Source: Betaproteobacteria bacterium
GTDB lineage: Bacteria > Pseudomonadota > Gammaproteobacteria > Burkholderiales > SG8-41
DNA: 45,185 nt
Assembly (NCBI GenBank): GCA_016868015.1
Contig: VGIF01000009.1
Span: 1 to 45,185, forward strand
Direction: 5' to 3'
Both the position numbers and the translations under genes were made by a program. The notes under the pieces were generated by a model. The model did not search any database. It was given only the letters and a program-made list of their open reading frames with translations, and was not told where the DNA came from. Of this stretch, positions 32,604-40,679 are shown piece after piece; the stretch's first letter is position 1, and each line of letters starts with the position of its first letter.

Positions 32604-33179
32604 CTAGCGCGATTCGCCAAAGCGTATGCCGATCGCCGCCATCGCCTGCAGCGTCTGCGGGCCCCAGCGCCGCACGATTTCTTCGCCGGTGGAGGCAGCG
32701 TGATACACCGCATCCTGCTTTTCATCCGGATCGGGTTGGATCATCACCAGCAAGCGCCCGAGTTCGTTTCCGACGTTTTTGAAATCGCGATAAACACCCG
32801 CTGGCACCGAAATAAAATCCAGCGGCTCGAGCACGGTGGAAAACTCACCCTTCTCGCCCCAGGTGATTTCAAAGCGGCTTTGCACGCAAAAAAAGTTTTC
32901 CACCGAGCCGGTGTGTTTGTGTAAGCCCGCGCTGTCGCCCGGCGGGCATTCGGCGAGCGTCACAGTGAGCCCCGGCGCGCCTTTTACCGGTGCCACCTTG
33001 CTGCGGCCTTCCCAGCCCGCGGGCGCCATGATCGGCATCACCTTGTCGGGCGACATCATCATCACCGCTTCTTGAGGCACGCCGCTGTCGGCGTTGATCG
33101 AATCTTTGTACGGCACCAGCGTTTTGTAACGCGCGATGCGTTGCTTGATGGTGTCGTTCAGTGGGTTGTGGCCGTCCAT
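32604..33179 (-). CDS. cupin-domain protein, cytoplasmic
   Basis: The 191-residue product begins MDGHNPLNDTIKQRIARYK and has a cupin barrel with GLHKHTGSVENFFCVQSRFE and LDFISVPAGVYRDFKNVG, likely giving His and Glu metal ligands. No signal peptide is seen. AGGAG lies about 8 bases before the ATG. Similar proteins occur next to genes for aromatic or carboxylic acid breakdown, but no reaction can be given. The frame is open far upstream, yet that part is antisense to the Bug gene and not family-like. Confidence 0.75.
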   Translation of the reverse strand: MDGHNPLNDTIKQRIARYKTLVPYKDSINADSGVPQEAVMMMSPDKVMPIMAPAGWEGRSKVAPVKGAPGLTVTLAECPPGDSAGLHKHTGSVENFFCVQSRFEITWGEKGEFSTVLEPLDFISVPAGVYRDFKNVGNELGRLLVMIQPDPDEKQDAVYHAASTGEEIVRRWGPQTLQAMAAIGIRFGESR

Positions 33180-33434
33180 GGCTGGAGCTCCTGAGTTAAA
33201 CGATGGTATGCACCAGTATCGCAGCGCCGCTAAAATTTCGCGCGCCGCCGGCGGTTCGATGGTCAGCACCGCACCGCGCAGCGGCAGTTGATCGGCACGC
33301 CCGATCAAACACTGCATGCCCGTGCCCGCCTTTCCGCATGCTGAGATGCCGACGTTTAAGGCGAACCGCAGGCGTAATATGGTAGCGCGCCCGCACCACA
33401 CGCGTGGCACAATTTCGAAGAGAAGGGATGCCTC
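33180..33434. other. divergent intergenic region, cupin / Bug gene
   Basis: 255 bases between divergent genes. It should hold both promoters, but I see no clear -35/-10 boxes. The minus-strand frame through it (CLIGRADQLPLRGAVLTIEP) is protein-like over about 40 residues and could be part of a lost gene; I could not identify it. Confidence 0.4.
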
Positions 33435-34409
33435 ATGCTCGCACGCAACTGTAGCGCCGTGTTGCTCGCCGCCGCAGCCCTCGCCAGCACCCCGTTGGCG
33501 GCGTGGGCGCAAGCGCCTTACCCCGCACGACCGATCCGCTTGATCGTGCCGTTCCCGCCTGGCGGCAGCACCACCATCGTCGCTCGCATCATCGGGCAAC
33601 GATTGACCGACGCCTGGGGCCAGCAAGTGGTGGTCGACAACCGCGGCGGCGGCAACACCATCATCGGCTCGGAGGCGATGGTGAGGGCCGCGCCCGATGG
33701 TCACACCCTGCTGCATGTTACCAGCACGCACACGATTAACCCAAGCCTGCTCAAAACGCCCTACGACGCGGTGAAGGATTTCACGCCGGTCACCACCATG
33801 GTCGCCACGGAAATTTTGCTGGTGATCAACCCGCAACTGCCCGCGCATAACTTGCAGGAATTCATCGCGCTCGCCAGGGCCAAACCGGGGGCGCTTAATT
33901 TTGCGTCCTCCGGCAGCGGCACCTCCAATCACCTGGCGGCGGAGTTGTTGTGCCTCATGACCGGCATGAAAATGCAGCACATCCCGCACAAGGGCGCGGG
34001 GCCGGCGACTACCGATCTGATGGGCGGCCAGGTGCAGATGTTCATGAACAACGCGCTGCCGTTAACGCCGTTTGTGAAAACCGGGCGCATGCGCGCGATC
34101 GCCGTCTCCGGCGAAAAGCGCTTGCTGTCGCTGCCCGATGTACCGACGTTCACACAGGCGGGCTTGCCCGGTTACCAGGGCAGGTCATGGCAAGGCATCA
34201 TGGCGCCGGCCAAGACGCCGCAACCCATCGTAGACAAACTCGCGCAGGAAATCACGCGCATCTTGCGCCTGCCCGAAGTGCACGATCAATTCGTGACCAT
34301 GGGCGCCGACCCGTTGATCAGCACGCCCCAGCAATATGCGGACTTGATCAAGACGGACTTGGTGAGATATGCGAAGCTGATCAAGGAAGCGAAGATCAAG
34401 CTGGAGTGA
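33435..34409 (+). CDS. Bug-family tripartite tricarboxylate transporter substrate-binding protein
   Basis: Bug/TctC proteins bind carboxylates and other small acids in the periplasm. The 324-residue product has a signal peptide (cleavage likely after Ala25, AWA|QAPYP) and the family start YPARPIRLIVPFPPGGSTTIVARI. It also has VVDNRGGGNTIIGSEAMVRA, MQHIPHKGAGPATTDLMGGQVQM and LPDVPTFTQAGLPGY. No TctA/TctB membrane genes are in the window, as is common for orphan Bug proteins. It heads the plus-strand metabolic island and may bring in its substrate. Length is normal. Confidence 0.93.
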   Translation: MLARNCSAVLLAAAALASTPLAAWAQAPYPARPIRLIVPFPPGGSTTIVARIIGQRLTDAWGQQVVVDNRGGGNTIIGSEAMVRAAPDGHTLLHVTSTHTINPSLLKTPYDAVKDFTPVTTMVATEILLVINPQLPAHNLQEFIALARAKPGALNFASSGSGTSNHLAAELLCLMTGMKMQHIPHKGAGPATTDLMGGQVQMFMNNALPLTPFVKTGRMRAIAVSGEKRLLSLPDVPTFTQAGLPGYQGRSWQGIMAPAKTPQPIVDKLAQEITRILRLPEVHDQFVTMGADPLISTPQQYADLIKTDLVRYAKLIKEAKIKLE

Positions 34410-34469
34410 GCGGGCTTGCCTGCATTCTTGAGCCGCGCATAATTTGCGGCACCTCGCGGCTTAAACTTT

Positions 34470-34550
34470 TTCCTCACCCTCGAACCCTCTTCCGAGGGGA
34501 GAGGGAAGACACCACCCTTCTCACCCGGAGAAAGAACGGGGATGAGGGAG
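34470..34550. repeat. inverted repeat between the Bug and first CitE-like genes
   Basis: CCTCACCCTCGAACCCTCTT (about 34472-34491) faces an inverted partner GGAGAAAGAACGGGGATGAG (about 34527-34546), with a local hairpin at CCCTCTTCCGAGGGGAGAGGG. It is a dispersed-repeat type common in betaproteobacterial intergenic regions. It may separate expression of the Bug gene from the CitE-like operon. Confidence 0.6.
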
Positions 34551-34594
34551 CATCTGTTAGGGAATATGCAATTTTCAGAATCAAAAGGTGCAAC

Positions 34595-35314
34595 ATGCCC
34601 AACCCCCGACGCTCCTGGATGATCGTCCCCGCCCACGACCCCGCGGCGGGTGCGCTCGTGGCCACGCACAACGCCGACATCGCCGTGCTCGATCTCGAAT
34701 ACAGCGTTGCGCCCAAGCACAAAGAAGCCGCGCGCGATGGCCTCGGCGCGCTGGTTAAAAAACTCGCCGACAGCCAAGTAACAGTGTTCGTGCGCATCGG
34801 CCGCGGCACGCGCTGGGCCGATGTGCGCGCGGCGGTGCATCGCGGCATCAAAGGTATCGTGTTCCCCGGCGCGGATTCGCCGGAGGAAGTCACCGAAGTG
34901 TGCGAACTCATCACCAGCATGGAAAAAGCACGCGGCGTCGATGTTGGCGCCACCGAACTTGCGCTGATGTTCGAATCCGGCAAGGGCTTTTGGAACGCCG
35001 CGGCCATCGCGCAGGCGAGCCCGCGCGTCACCACGCTGGGCGTGGGGCGCATCGACCTCACGATGCGACTGGGGCCGGTGCCGCAAAACGAGTTTCGCTT
35101 GTATCGCTTTTTGATGACGCGTGCGCTGGTGCTGGCGCGCATGCTCGGTAAACAGCCGTTGGGCGCACTGTGGCGGCCCGGTTCGCGCGGCGGTGTGGCC
35201 GATGACGCGGCCACGGCTAAGGCCGCGCGCGAAGCCAGGCTGATGGGCTTTACCGGTTGTGTGTGCGCAACGGCCGCACAAGTGGCGCCGGTCAACCAGG
35301 GATTTCAATCATGA
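34595..35314 (+). CDS. HpcH/HpaI aldolase/CitE-like protein A (atypical metal site)
   Basis: The 239-residue product has the CitE-type barrel pattern: AVLDLEYSVAPKHKEAARDG (31-50), TVFVRIGRGT with Arg67, IVFPGADSPEEV, ALMFESGKGFWNA with Glu127, and GVGRIDLTMRLG with Asp154. In the usual family motif LDLEDAVAP the second acidic residue is Asp; here it is Tyr36. The LPK of strand 4 is FPG. It is shorter than typical CoA-ester lyases (about 280-320), lacking the C-terminal cap. AAAGGTG lies 4 bases before the ATG at 34595. Its stop overlaps the next start (ATGA). A lyase-like fold is likely, the activity uncertain. Confidence 0.82.
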   Translation: MPNPRRSWMIVPAHDPAAGALVATHNADIAVLDLEYSVAPKHKEAARDGLGALVKKLADSQVTVFVRIGRGTRWADVRAAVHRGIKGIVFPGADSPEEVTEVCELITSMEKARGVDVGATELALMFESGKGFWNAAAIAQASPRVTTLGVGRIDLTMRLGPVPQNEFRLYRFLMTRALVLARMLGKQPLGALWRPGSRGGVADDAATAKAAREARLMGFTGCVCATAAQVAPVNQGFQS

Positions 35315-36297
35315 TGCCCGCCAATTTGCCCGAAATCCCCGATCAAATTTTCGTCGGCGAAATGCCCATGCCTAAGTGCATACGCCGCTCGGTGTATGTG
35401 TTGTCGATGGACGATCCGCGCTTGGGCGACAAAGCCTACGCCTCGTGGGCCGATGCGATTTTGCTCGATTGGGGCAAACAACCCGGTCACGATTGGCAAG
35501 CGGACCTTAAGTCGCGGATGCCCGTGGCGATCGGCGCGGTAGTGAAGGGCGGCGCGGAGGTGTTTGTGCGCATCAACGCCGCCAGCGCGTTGGCCGAGCT
35601 CGACGCGGCGGTGTTCAGCGGCTTGACCGGCGTGGTGGTGAAGGGTGTCACCAGCGCACAAGAAATCGCGAATATCGCGCAGCGCCTCGACACCCTCGAA
35701 GTAACTCGCGGCATCGCCAAGGGCGCGACGGCAATCGACATCGAAGTCGATACCGCCGCCGCGGTGTGGCTCTCGCTCGACATCGCGCGCGCAAGCGAAC
35801 GCTTAGGCTGTTTTCTGTTGAACGAGCCGGTGTTGTGCACGGCGCTGGGCATGCAAACCACGCCCATGCTCGAGTTCGATCCGCTGGAATACATCAAATC
35901 GCAGCTCATCACCGTGGCGGTGTCGGTGGGCGGTATGGTGCTCGGCATGAGTTACCCGCTGGGCCTCACCGAAGAAAACGCTGCCGAGGATGTGGTGAAA
36001 GCCGCGATCAAGCGCGCGCGCGACACCGGGTTCAAGGGGGCGGTGTGCCCGCACCCGGCGTGGATCAAGCATTGCAACGACGGTTTTCGCCCGACCGAAA
36101 AAGAAGCGGAGACTTACATCAAGATGATCGAATTGTTCGCCGACGGCATCAAGCGTGGCATGGCCTCGGTGCCGATGGACGGCAAAATGATCGACGTGCC
36201 GGTGGATTTGCGCGCCAAGCTTTATCTGAAGTGGGCGCTGCGTGCGCAAGCGCGCGATGACGCCAAAGCCAAAGCGCATCAGTCGCCGGCGGCATAA
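35311..36297 (+). CDS. HpcH/HpaI aldolase/CitE-like protein B (degenerate metal site)
   Basis: The 328-residue product follows the same barrel order as its neighbours: RRSVYVLSMDDPRLGDKA, ADAILLDWGKQP where others have LDLEDAV, EVFVRINAASALAELDA with Arg87, VVVKGVTSAQEIANIA, AIDIEVDTAAAVWLS, and KGAVCPHPAWIKHCNDGF near the end. The two acidic residues after Asp53 are replaced by Trp-Gly-Lys and the IE-x-A-x-G segment is altered. It probably does not bind Mg like CitE and may be a structural partner. The ATG overlaps the preceding stop; a second ATG follows directly. Confidence 0.78.
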   Translation: MMPANLPEIPDQIFVGEMPMPKCIRRSVYVLSMDDPRLGDKAYASWADAILLDWGKQPGHDWQADLKSRMPVAIGAVVKGGAEVFVRINAASALAELDAAVFSGLTGVVVKGVTSAQEIANIAQRLDTLEVTRGIAKGATAIDIEVDTAAAVWLSLDIARASERLGCFLLNEPVLCTALGMQTTPMLEFDPLEYIKSQLITVAVSVGGMVLGMSYPLGLTEENAAEDVVKAAIKRARDTGFKGAVCPHPAWIKHCNDGFRPTEKEAETYIKMIELFADGIKRGMASVPMDGKMIDVPVDLRAKLYLKWALRAQARDDAKAKAHQSPAA

Positions 36298-36316
36298 ACG
36301 TTCGCAGGGAACCAAC

Positions 36317-37258
36317 ATGAATAATCGCGTAGCCCGTGTATCGATGTTCGTCACCCCTACCAACCCGCGTTTTATCGACAACGCGTGGAAGCGCGGCGGC
36401 GACGTTTACATCCTCGATATCGAAGACTCCATCGCGCCGGCGGAGAAAGAACGCTGCCGCACGCTAATTCGCGAATCGATCGACAAGGCGAGCAAAGGCG
36501 GCGCGTCGATTTACGTGCGCGTGAATAAACCGTTTGTCGATGCCGATCTGCCGTACGCGGTGTGGCCGGGTGTGGCGCGCATCATGCTGCCCAAAACCGA
36601 ATCGGCGCAGGAATATCAACGCGTGCATGAAATCATTTCGCAGCTTGAAAAAGAGCGCGGCTTAACACCCGGCGACATCGAGTTGTATCCGATGATCGAA
36701 TCGGCGCTGGGTGCGGTGAACATTTACGAGATCCTCACTTCCACGCCGCGCAAACTGGGTTCGTTCGGCGGTGGTACCGGTTACGACATGGCGATGAATC
36801 TGGGCATCGAAATGTTCGCGGCCTTCGATCAGTATGCCTGGCCCGCGGGCAACATTGCCTTGGCCTGCATGGCGCTCGATATCGAACCCACTGGCGGGGT
36901 GTTCGTGCCGAATGAGTCGGGCCGCGTCGATCAAGGCGATCAGGCGGCGAAACAAGCCGCGGCGTTACACGCGGCCGGCGTGCATCACGCCAGCGCCTTG
37001 CATCCGAATTTTATCGAGCCGCTGGTCAAAGGCTTGTCGGCCAGCGCGGAGGAAATCGCGTGGGCCAATAAAGTAATCACGGCGTACGAAAAATTCATCG
37101 ACGAAGGCGAAGCCGTGAGTGAACTCGACGGCAAAGTCATCGACCAATACGAATACGATCTCGCGCAGCGCACGCTGGCATGGGCGGCGGCGTGCGCGGC
37201 AAAAGATGCGTACAAAGCGCAAGCCCTGGCGCGCACCCGGGCCGCCGCGGGAGATTAA
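36317..37258 (+). CDS. CitE-like CoA-ester lyase C (canonical site)
   Basis: The 313-residue product keeps the whole family signature: YILDIEDSIAPAEKERC with Asp34, Glu36 and Asp37, YVRVNKP with Arg68, IMLPKTESAQEY, YPMIESALGAVNIYE with Glu128, and GGGTGYDMAMNLG with Asp157. CitE/malyl-CoA/citramalyl-CoA lyases cleave or form C-C bonds in CoA esters with Mg2+. The specific substrate is unknown. It is 19 bases after protein B; the ATG at 36317 is used because the preceding 25 codons overlap B and are unlike the family. It is likely the active subunit of the trio. Confidence 0.88.
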   Translation: MNNRVARVSMFVTPTNPRFIDNAWKRGGDVYILDIEDSIAPAEKERCRTLIRESIDKASKGGASIYVRVNKPFVDADLPYAVWPGVARIMLPKTESAQEYQRVHEIISQLEKERGLTPGDIELYPMIESALGAVNIYEILTSTPRKLGSFGGGTGYDMAMNLGIEMFAAFDQYAWPAGNIALACMALDIEPTGGVFVPNESGRVDQGDQAAKQAAALHAAGVHHASALHPNFIEPLVKGLSASAEEIAWANKVITAYEKFIDEGEAVSELDGKVIDQYEYDLAQRTLAWAAACAAKDAYKAQALARTRAAAGD

Positions 37259-37300
37259 ACATAACCCATTGATTTTAAACACTATTTTTAATATTTAAAG
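37258..37300 (-). repeat. AT-rich dispersed motif, copy 11
   Basis: The plus strand reads ATAACCCATTGATTTTAAAC followed by ACTATTTTTAATATTTAAAG. It fits the core less well than the others (TTGATTTTA kept, with an insertion after it). It fills the gap between CitE-like C and the epimerase. Confidence 0.5.
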
Positions 37301-37307
37301 TCTTACC

Positions 37308-38432
37308 ATGAAAGCGTTGGTCATCGGCGGCACCGGCCCCACCGGGCCGCATGTGGTGAATGGGCTGCTCGCGCGCGGCTACGCCGTCACCATTCTGCAC
37401 GGCGGCCAGCACGAGGTTGAGTTCGATCAAGAAGTCGAGCATATCCACACCGATCCGCATTTCGCCGAGACGTTGGAGCCTGCGTTAAAAGGGCGCAGTT
37501 TCGATCTGGCGCTGGTGACTTACGGCCGCATGCGCATCATCGCCGAATTGATGAAAGGCAAAACCGGGCGCTTCATCGGCGTGGGCGGTTCCAGTGTTTA
37601 CGCGCCGCGCAACGATCCGCGCTGGGGGCCGCTCGGCCAGCCGCATCAAATTCTCGAAGACAGCCCGCGCTGCGACGACCCCGCGGGGGCGAAGTTCAAT
37701 TACCTGATGTGGGTGAGCGAAGAAACGGTGATGCGCGCACATCGCGAAGGCCATTACAACGCGACTTACTTTCGCTACCCGCTGGTCTACGGCCCGCACG
37801 CGCCGGGCAACCCCGATTGGAGCATGGTGCGGCGCGTGCTCGATGGCCGCAAACACCTGATCATCGCCGCCAACGGCCTGATGCGCCGGCGCGGTTACGC
37901 GCGCAACGCCGCGCACGCGTTGCTGCTGACGGTGGATAAACCCAAGGAATCCGCCGGGCAGTTTTACAACATACGCGACGATCAACAGTTCACCCAGCGC
38001 CAGCACGCCGAGTTCATCGCGCGGCATTTGCAGCGCGAGTGCGACATCGTCGAAGTGCTGCCGCTGCTCGCGCAGCGTGTCTACCAGGGCAGCAGCGATC
38101 AAACCCGCGCGCGGGCGGTGGAGTTCGATATCGGTAAAATCAAAACGCAATTGGGCTACCGTGATCTCGTCACACCTGCCGCGGCCCTCGCCGCCTCGGT
38201 CGATTGGCTCGTCGCGAATCGCCCGGCGCCCGGCGGCGAAGTCGAACGCCAGTCGGGCGACCCGTTTGCTTATGCGGCCGAGGATGCGCTGATCGCCGCG
38301 TGTAAAACGGGCGAGGCCGCCGCGCTCGCGGTGCAATTCCCCGACATGCAGTTGGGCCACATGTATCGCCACCCGAAAAAACCCGGTGACGCGTGGGCGC
38401 CGCCGGCGCGCGGCGCGCCGGTGCCGGGATAA
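37308..38432 (+). CDS. NAD(P)-dependent epimerase/reductase of the extended SDR type
   Basis: The 374-residue product has the Rossmann motif VIGGTGPTGPHVVNGLLARG at residues 5-24, GVGGSSVYAP for the second nucleotide/substrate strand, and RYPLVYGPHAPGNP, typical of extended SDRs. The C-terminal part, about 60 residues (GDPFAYAAEDALIAACKTGE), is beyond the usual fold. The standard Tyr-x-x-x-Lys is not clear: around YLMWVSEETVMRA the Lys is missing. The substrate is unknown. It lies 49 bases after the CitE trio and 35 before the CoA ligase. Confidence 0.75.
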   Translation: MKALVIGGTGPTGPHVVNGLLARGYAVTILHGGQHEVEFDQEVEHIHTDPHFAETLEPALKGRSFDLALVTYGRMRIIAELMKGKTGRFIGVGGSSVYAPRNDPRWGPLGQPHQILEDSPRCDDPAGAKFNYLMWVSEETVMRAHREGHYNATYFRYPLVYGPHAPGNPDWSMVRRVLDGRKHLIIAANGLMRRRGYARNAAHALLLTVDKPKESAGQFYNIRDDQQFTQRQHAEFIARHLQRECDIVEVLPLLAQRVYQGSSDQTRARAVEFDIGKIKTQLGYRDLVTPAAALAASVDWLVANRPAPGGEVERQSGDPFAYAAEDALIAACKTGEAAALAVQFPDMQLGHMYRHPKKPGDAWAPPARGAPVPG

Positions 38433-38467
38433 ACGACTCGCGGGCACCACACTCGTTTTCTCATCCC

Positions 38468-39583
38468 ATGTTACTCACCGAATCGCAAAGCAAGGACATG
38501 CTGCGCGCGCACGGCATCGCCGTGCCCGAGGGCTTGTTGATCCGCAAGCCCGATCAAATCAAACGTTGGCGCGGGGAACTCCCCGTCGCGATCAAAGCGC
38601 AAGTGGCTTCCGGCGGGCGTGGCAAGGCGGGCGGCGTGTTGCGCGCCAACGGCGTTGCCGAGGCGCAATTCGCGGCGAAGCAACTCTGCGACATGAAATT
38701 TGGCGGTGAAGCGCCGCGCGCGTTGTTGGTGGAGCCGTGGGTCGCGCACGAGCGCGAAATGTATCTCGCGATCACCATCGATGTCACTGCCGGCGGCTAC
38801 GTCGTGCTGTATTCGCCCAAAGGTGGTGTCGAAGTCGAAAACAACGCGCCGCTGCAATATGCGTTCGGCTCACCGCGCGCGTTTCGCGCGCACGCGCTGC
38901 GCAAGTTGTTGGGTGAAGCCGAGCCCGACGCGGGCCTGCGTGAACGCCTGATCACGCTGGTACGGCGCATGCTATATCTCGCCACGGCGGCGGACGCGAT
39001 GACGGTGGAAATCAACCCGCTCACCGTGGTCGACGGCAAGCTCATCGCGCTCGATGCCAAAATCGTGCGCGACGAAGCCGCGGCGTTTCGCCACGCCGAT
39101 CTCGCGGCCGAAATGGAAGATGCGCGCAAGCGCGAGCCCAAGGCGATGGCGCGCGCGCTCGCCGACAATTTGATGATGGTGTGGCTCGACGGCGAGGTGG
39201 GCCTCATCTCCGGTGGCGCGGGCATGACCATGGCGGCGATGGACATGATCGCCGACGCGGGGGCGAAACCCGCGTGTTTTCTCGATTGCAGCTCCAACCC
39301 CACGCCGGCGGGGTACAAGTTGGCGTTCAGTATTCTCGATAGCGAACCGCAAGTGAAAGCGATTTTGTTCAGCATCTTCGGCGGCGGCACGCAAATCGAC
39401 CGCGTGGCGCTCACCTTGCACGATGTGTTGAAAGCGCGCAAAAGCAAAAAACCGGTGGTGATCCGCATGAATGGCACCGGGCGCGAGGCGTGTGATGCGT
39501 ATATGAAAGAAGTCGGTTTGTTGAATCACGATTCGCTGGAAGCTGCGGTCGCCGACGTGGTGCAGAAAGCGGGCGCCGCATGA
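38468..39583 (+). CDS. ADP-forming acyl-CoA ligase beta subunit (succinate/malate-CoA ligase type)
   Basis: The 371-residue product is SucC/MtkA-like: MLLTESQSKDMLRAHGIAVP, ATP-grasp VAIKAQVASGGRGKAGGV with Lys43, the metal site VEINPLTVVDGKLIALDAKI, and the CoA-ligase domain ISGGAGMTMAAMDMIADAGA. Differences from SucC: FLDVGGGA is FLDCSSNPTPAGY, and the GGIVRCD loop is GGGTQID. That loop is reported to hold the carboxylate in succinyl-CoA synthetase, so another acid is likely. The gene is coupled to the alpha subunit by ATGA and sits after three CitE-like genes, the logic of the malate thiokinase/malyl-CoA lyase pair. The start at 38468 gives the family N-terminus. Confidence 0.88.
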   Translation: MLLTESQSKDMLRAHGIAVPEGLLIRKPDQIKRWRGELPVAIKAQVASGGRGKAGGVLRANGVAEAQFAAKQLCDMKFGGEAPRALLVEPWVAHEREMYLAITIDVTAGGYVVLYSPKGGVEVENNAPLQYAFGSPRAFRAHALRKLLGEAEPDAGLRERLITLVRRMLYLATAADAMTVEINPLTVVDGKLIALDAKIVRDEAAAFRHADLAAEMEDARKREPKAMARALADNLMMVWLDGEVGLISGGAGMTMAAMDMIADAGAKPACFLDCSSNPTPAGYKLAFSILDSEPQVKAILFSIFGGGTQIDRVALTLHDVLKARKSKKPVVIRMNGTGREACDAYMKEVGLLNHDSLEAAVADVVQKAGAA

Positions 39584-40461
39584 GCGTGCTGATCGACCAA
39601 ACCTCGCGCGTGCTGATTCAAGGCATCGCCGGAAACTTCGGCAAGTTTTCCGCGCGCGATCTCAAATCTTATGGCACGCAAGTGGTCGCCGGCGTCGCGC
39701 AAGGCCGTGAGGTGAAAGAGGTCGAAGGCGTGCCGGTGTACCCCGACGTGCGCAGCGCATGCCGCGAAACCGGGGCGAATGCCATCATCACCTATGTGCC
39801 CGCGGTGGTGGCATTTGATGCCGTGCTCGATGCCTGCGACGCCGGCTGCAAAGTGGTGGTGTATCCCGGCGACGGCCTGCCGGTGCAAGACGCGATCGAA
39901 GTGCGCGCGGCGGCGCGCGCCAACGGCGCGGTGATTGTCGGGCCGAATACGCCGGGGGTGATTTCACCGGGCAAAGCCAAGCTTGGTTTCATGCCGTCGT
40001 TTTGTTATACGCAGGGCAGGCTGGGCGTGATTTCGCGCAGCGGTTCGTTGTCGTACGAGGCGTGCTTGCGTTTGACCAACGCCGGCATTGGCCAAAGCAC
40101 GGTGATCGGCATCGGCGGCGATCCGGTGAAAGGCTTGAATGCGGCCGAAGCGGTGGAGCTGTTGCACAACGACGCCGACACCGACGCGATACTTTATTTG
40201 GGCGAGATCGGCGGCAACGACGAATACGCCGTGGCGCGCTATGCCGCGCGCGCCGGCGCCAAGCCTACTGCTGCGCTGATCGTCGGCAAAGCCGCCCCGC
40301 CGGGCAAAAAAATGGGCCACGCCGCGGCGATGGTCGGCTCGCACGCCGATTCGCATGGCGCGAAAGTGGCCGCGCTGCGCGCGGCGGGGGTGCGGGTGGC
40401 GGATAAATTGGCGGGGCTCGCTGCTGCGGCGCAGGCCGCGCTTGATGCGGCTAAATCATAA
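39580..40461 (+). CDS. ADP-forming acyl-CoA ligase alpha subunit (succinate/malate-CoA ligase type)
   Basis: The 293-residue product is SucD/MtkB-like: MSVLIDQTSRVLIQGIAGNF (CoA-binding Rossmann fold), GANAIITYVPA, GPNTPGVISPGKAKLGFMP, and VISRSGSLSYEA. GEIGGNDE contains Glu209, and GKKMGHAAAM contains His247, the residue phosphorylated in this family. It therefore looks active. The ATG overlaps the beta stop. With the beta subunit it should make a CoA ester from a carboxylic acid, ATP and CoA. It is followed by a hairpin repeat. Confidence 0.9.
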   Translation: MSVLIDQTSRVLIQGIAGNFGKFSARDLKSYGTQVVAGVAQGREVKEVEGVPVYPDVRSACRETGANAIITYVPAVVAFDAVLDACDAGCKVVVYPGDGLPVQDAIEVRAAARANGAVIVGPNTPGVISPGKAKLGFMPSFCYTQGRLGVISRSGSLSYEACLRLTNAGIGQSTVIGIGGDPVKGLNAAEAVELLHNDADTDAILYLGEIGGNDEYAVARYAARAGAKPTAALIVGKAAPPGKKMGHAAAMVGSHADSHGAKVAALRAAGVRVADKLAGLAAAAQAALDAAKS

Positions 40462-40502
40462 GTAGACGTTTCATTTGCTCGAGGCCACAGAAAAACCACC
40501 AC

Positions 40503-40590
40503 TGTCGTTCCCGCGTAGGCGGGAACCCATATCACAGCGGCACTTGAGACGCTGCATGGATTCCCGCCTACGCGGGAATGACAGCGAGGG
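40503..40590. repeat. TCGTTCCCGC hairpin repeat, copy 1
   Basis: TCGTTCCCGCGTAGGCGGGA (about 40505-40524) is inverted relative to TTCCCGCCTACGCGGGAATG (about 40560-40579). Each arm also folds on itself. The inner part (CCCATATCACAGCGGCACTT) is shared with the copies at 43.5 and 45.0 kb. Confidence 0.85.
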
Positions 40591-40679
40591 ATTTCACGGC
40601 CGTTGCTAAATGACACTGACCAACTCGTGCAAATCTTCGTAAAATCCGCCTTCTTAAATTTCCTACTCACCGAAAAGCA

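Noticed and set aside
33180-33989. Long minus-strand open frame upstream of the cytoplasmic cupin
   Set aside because: Most of it is antisense to the Bug protein gene; the cupin has its own ATG with a good Shine-Dalgarno.
33950-34594. Open frame leading into CitE-like A
   Set aside because: It overlaps the Bug gene in another frame; the family N-terminus begins at 34595.
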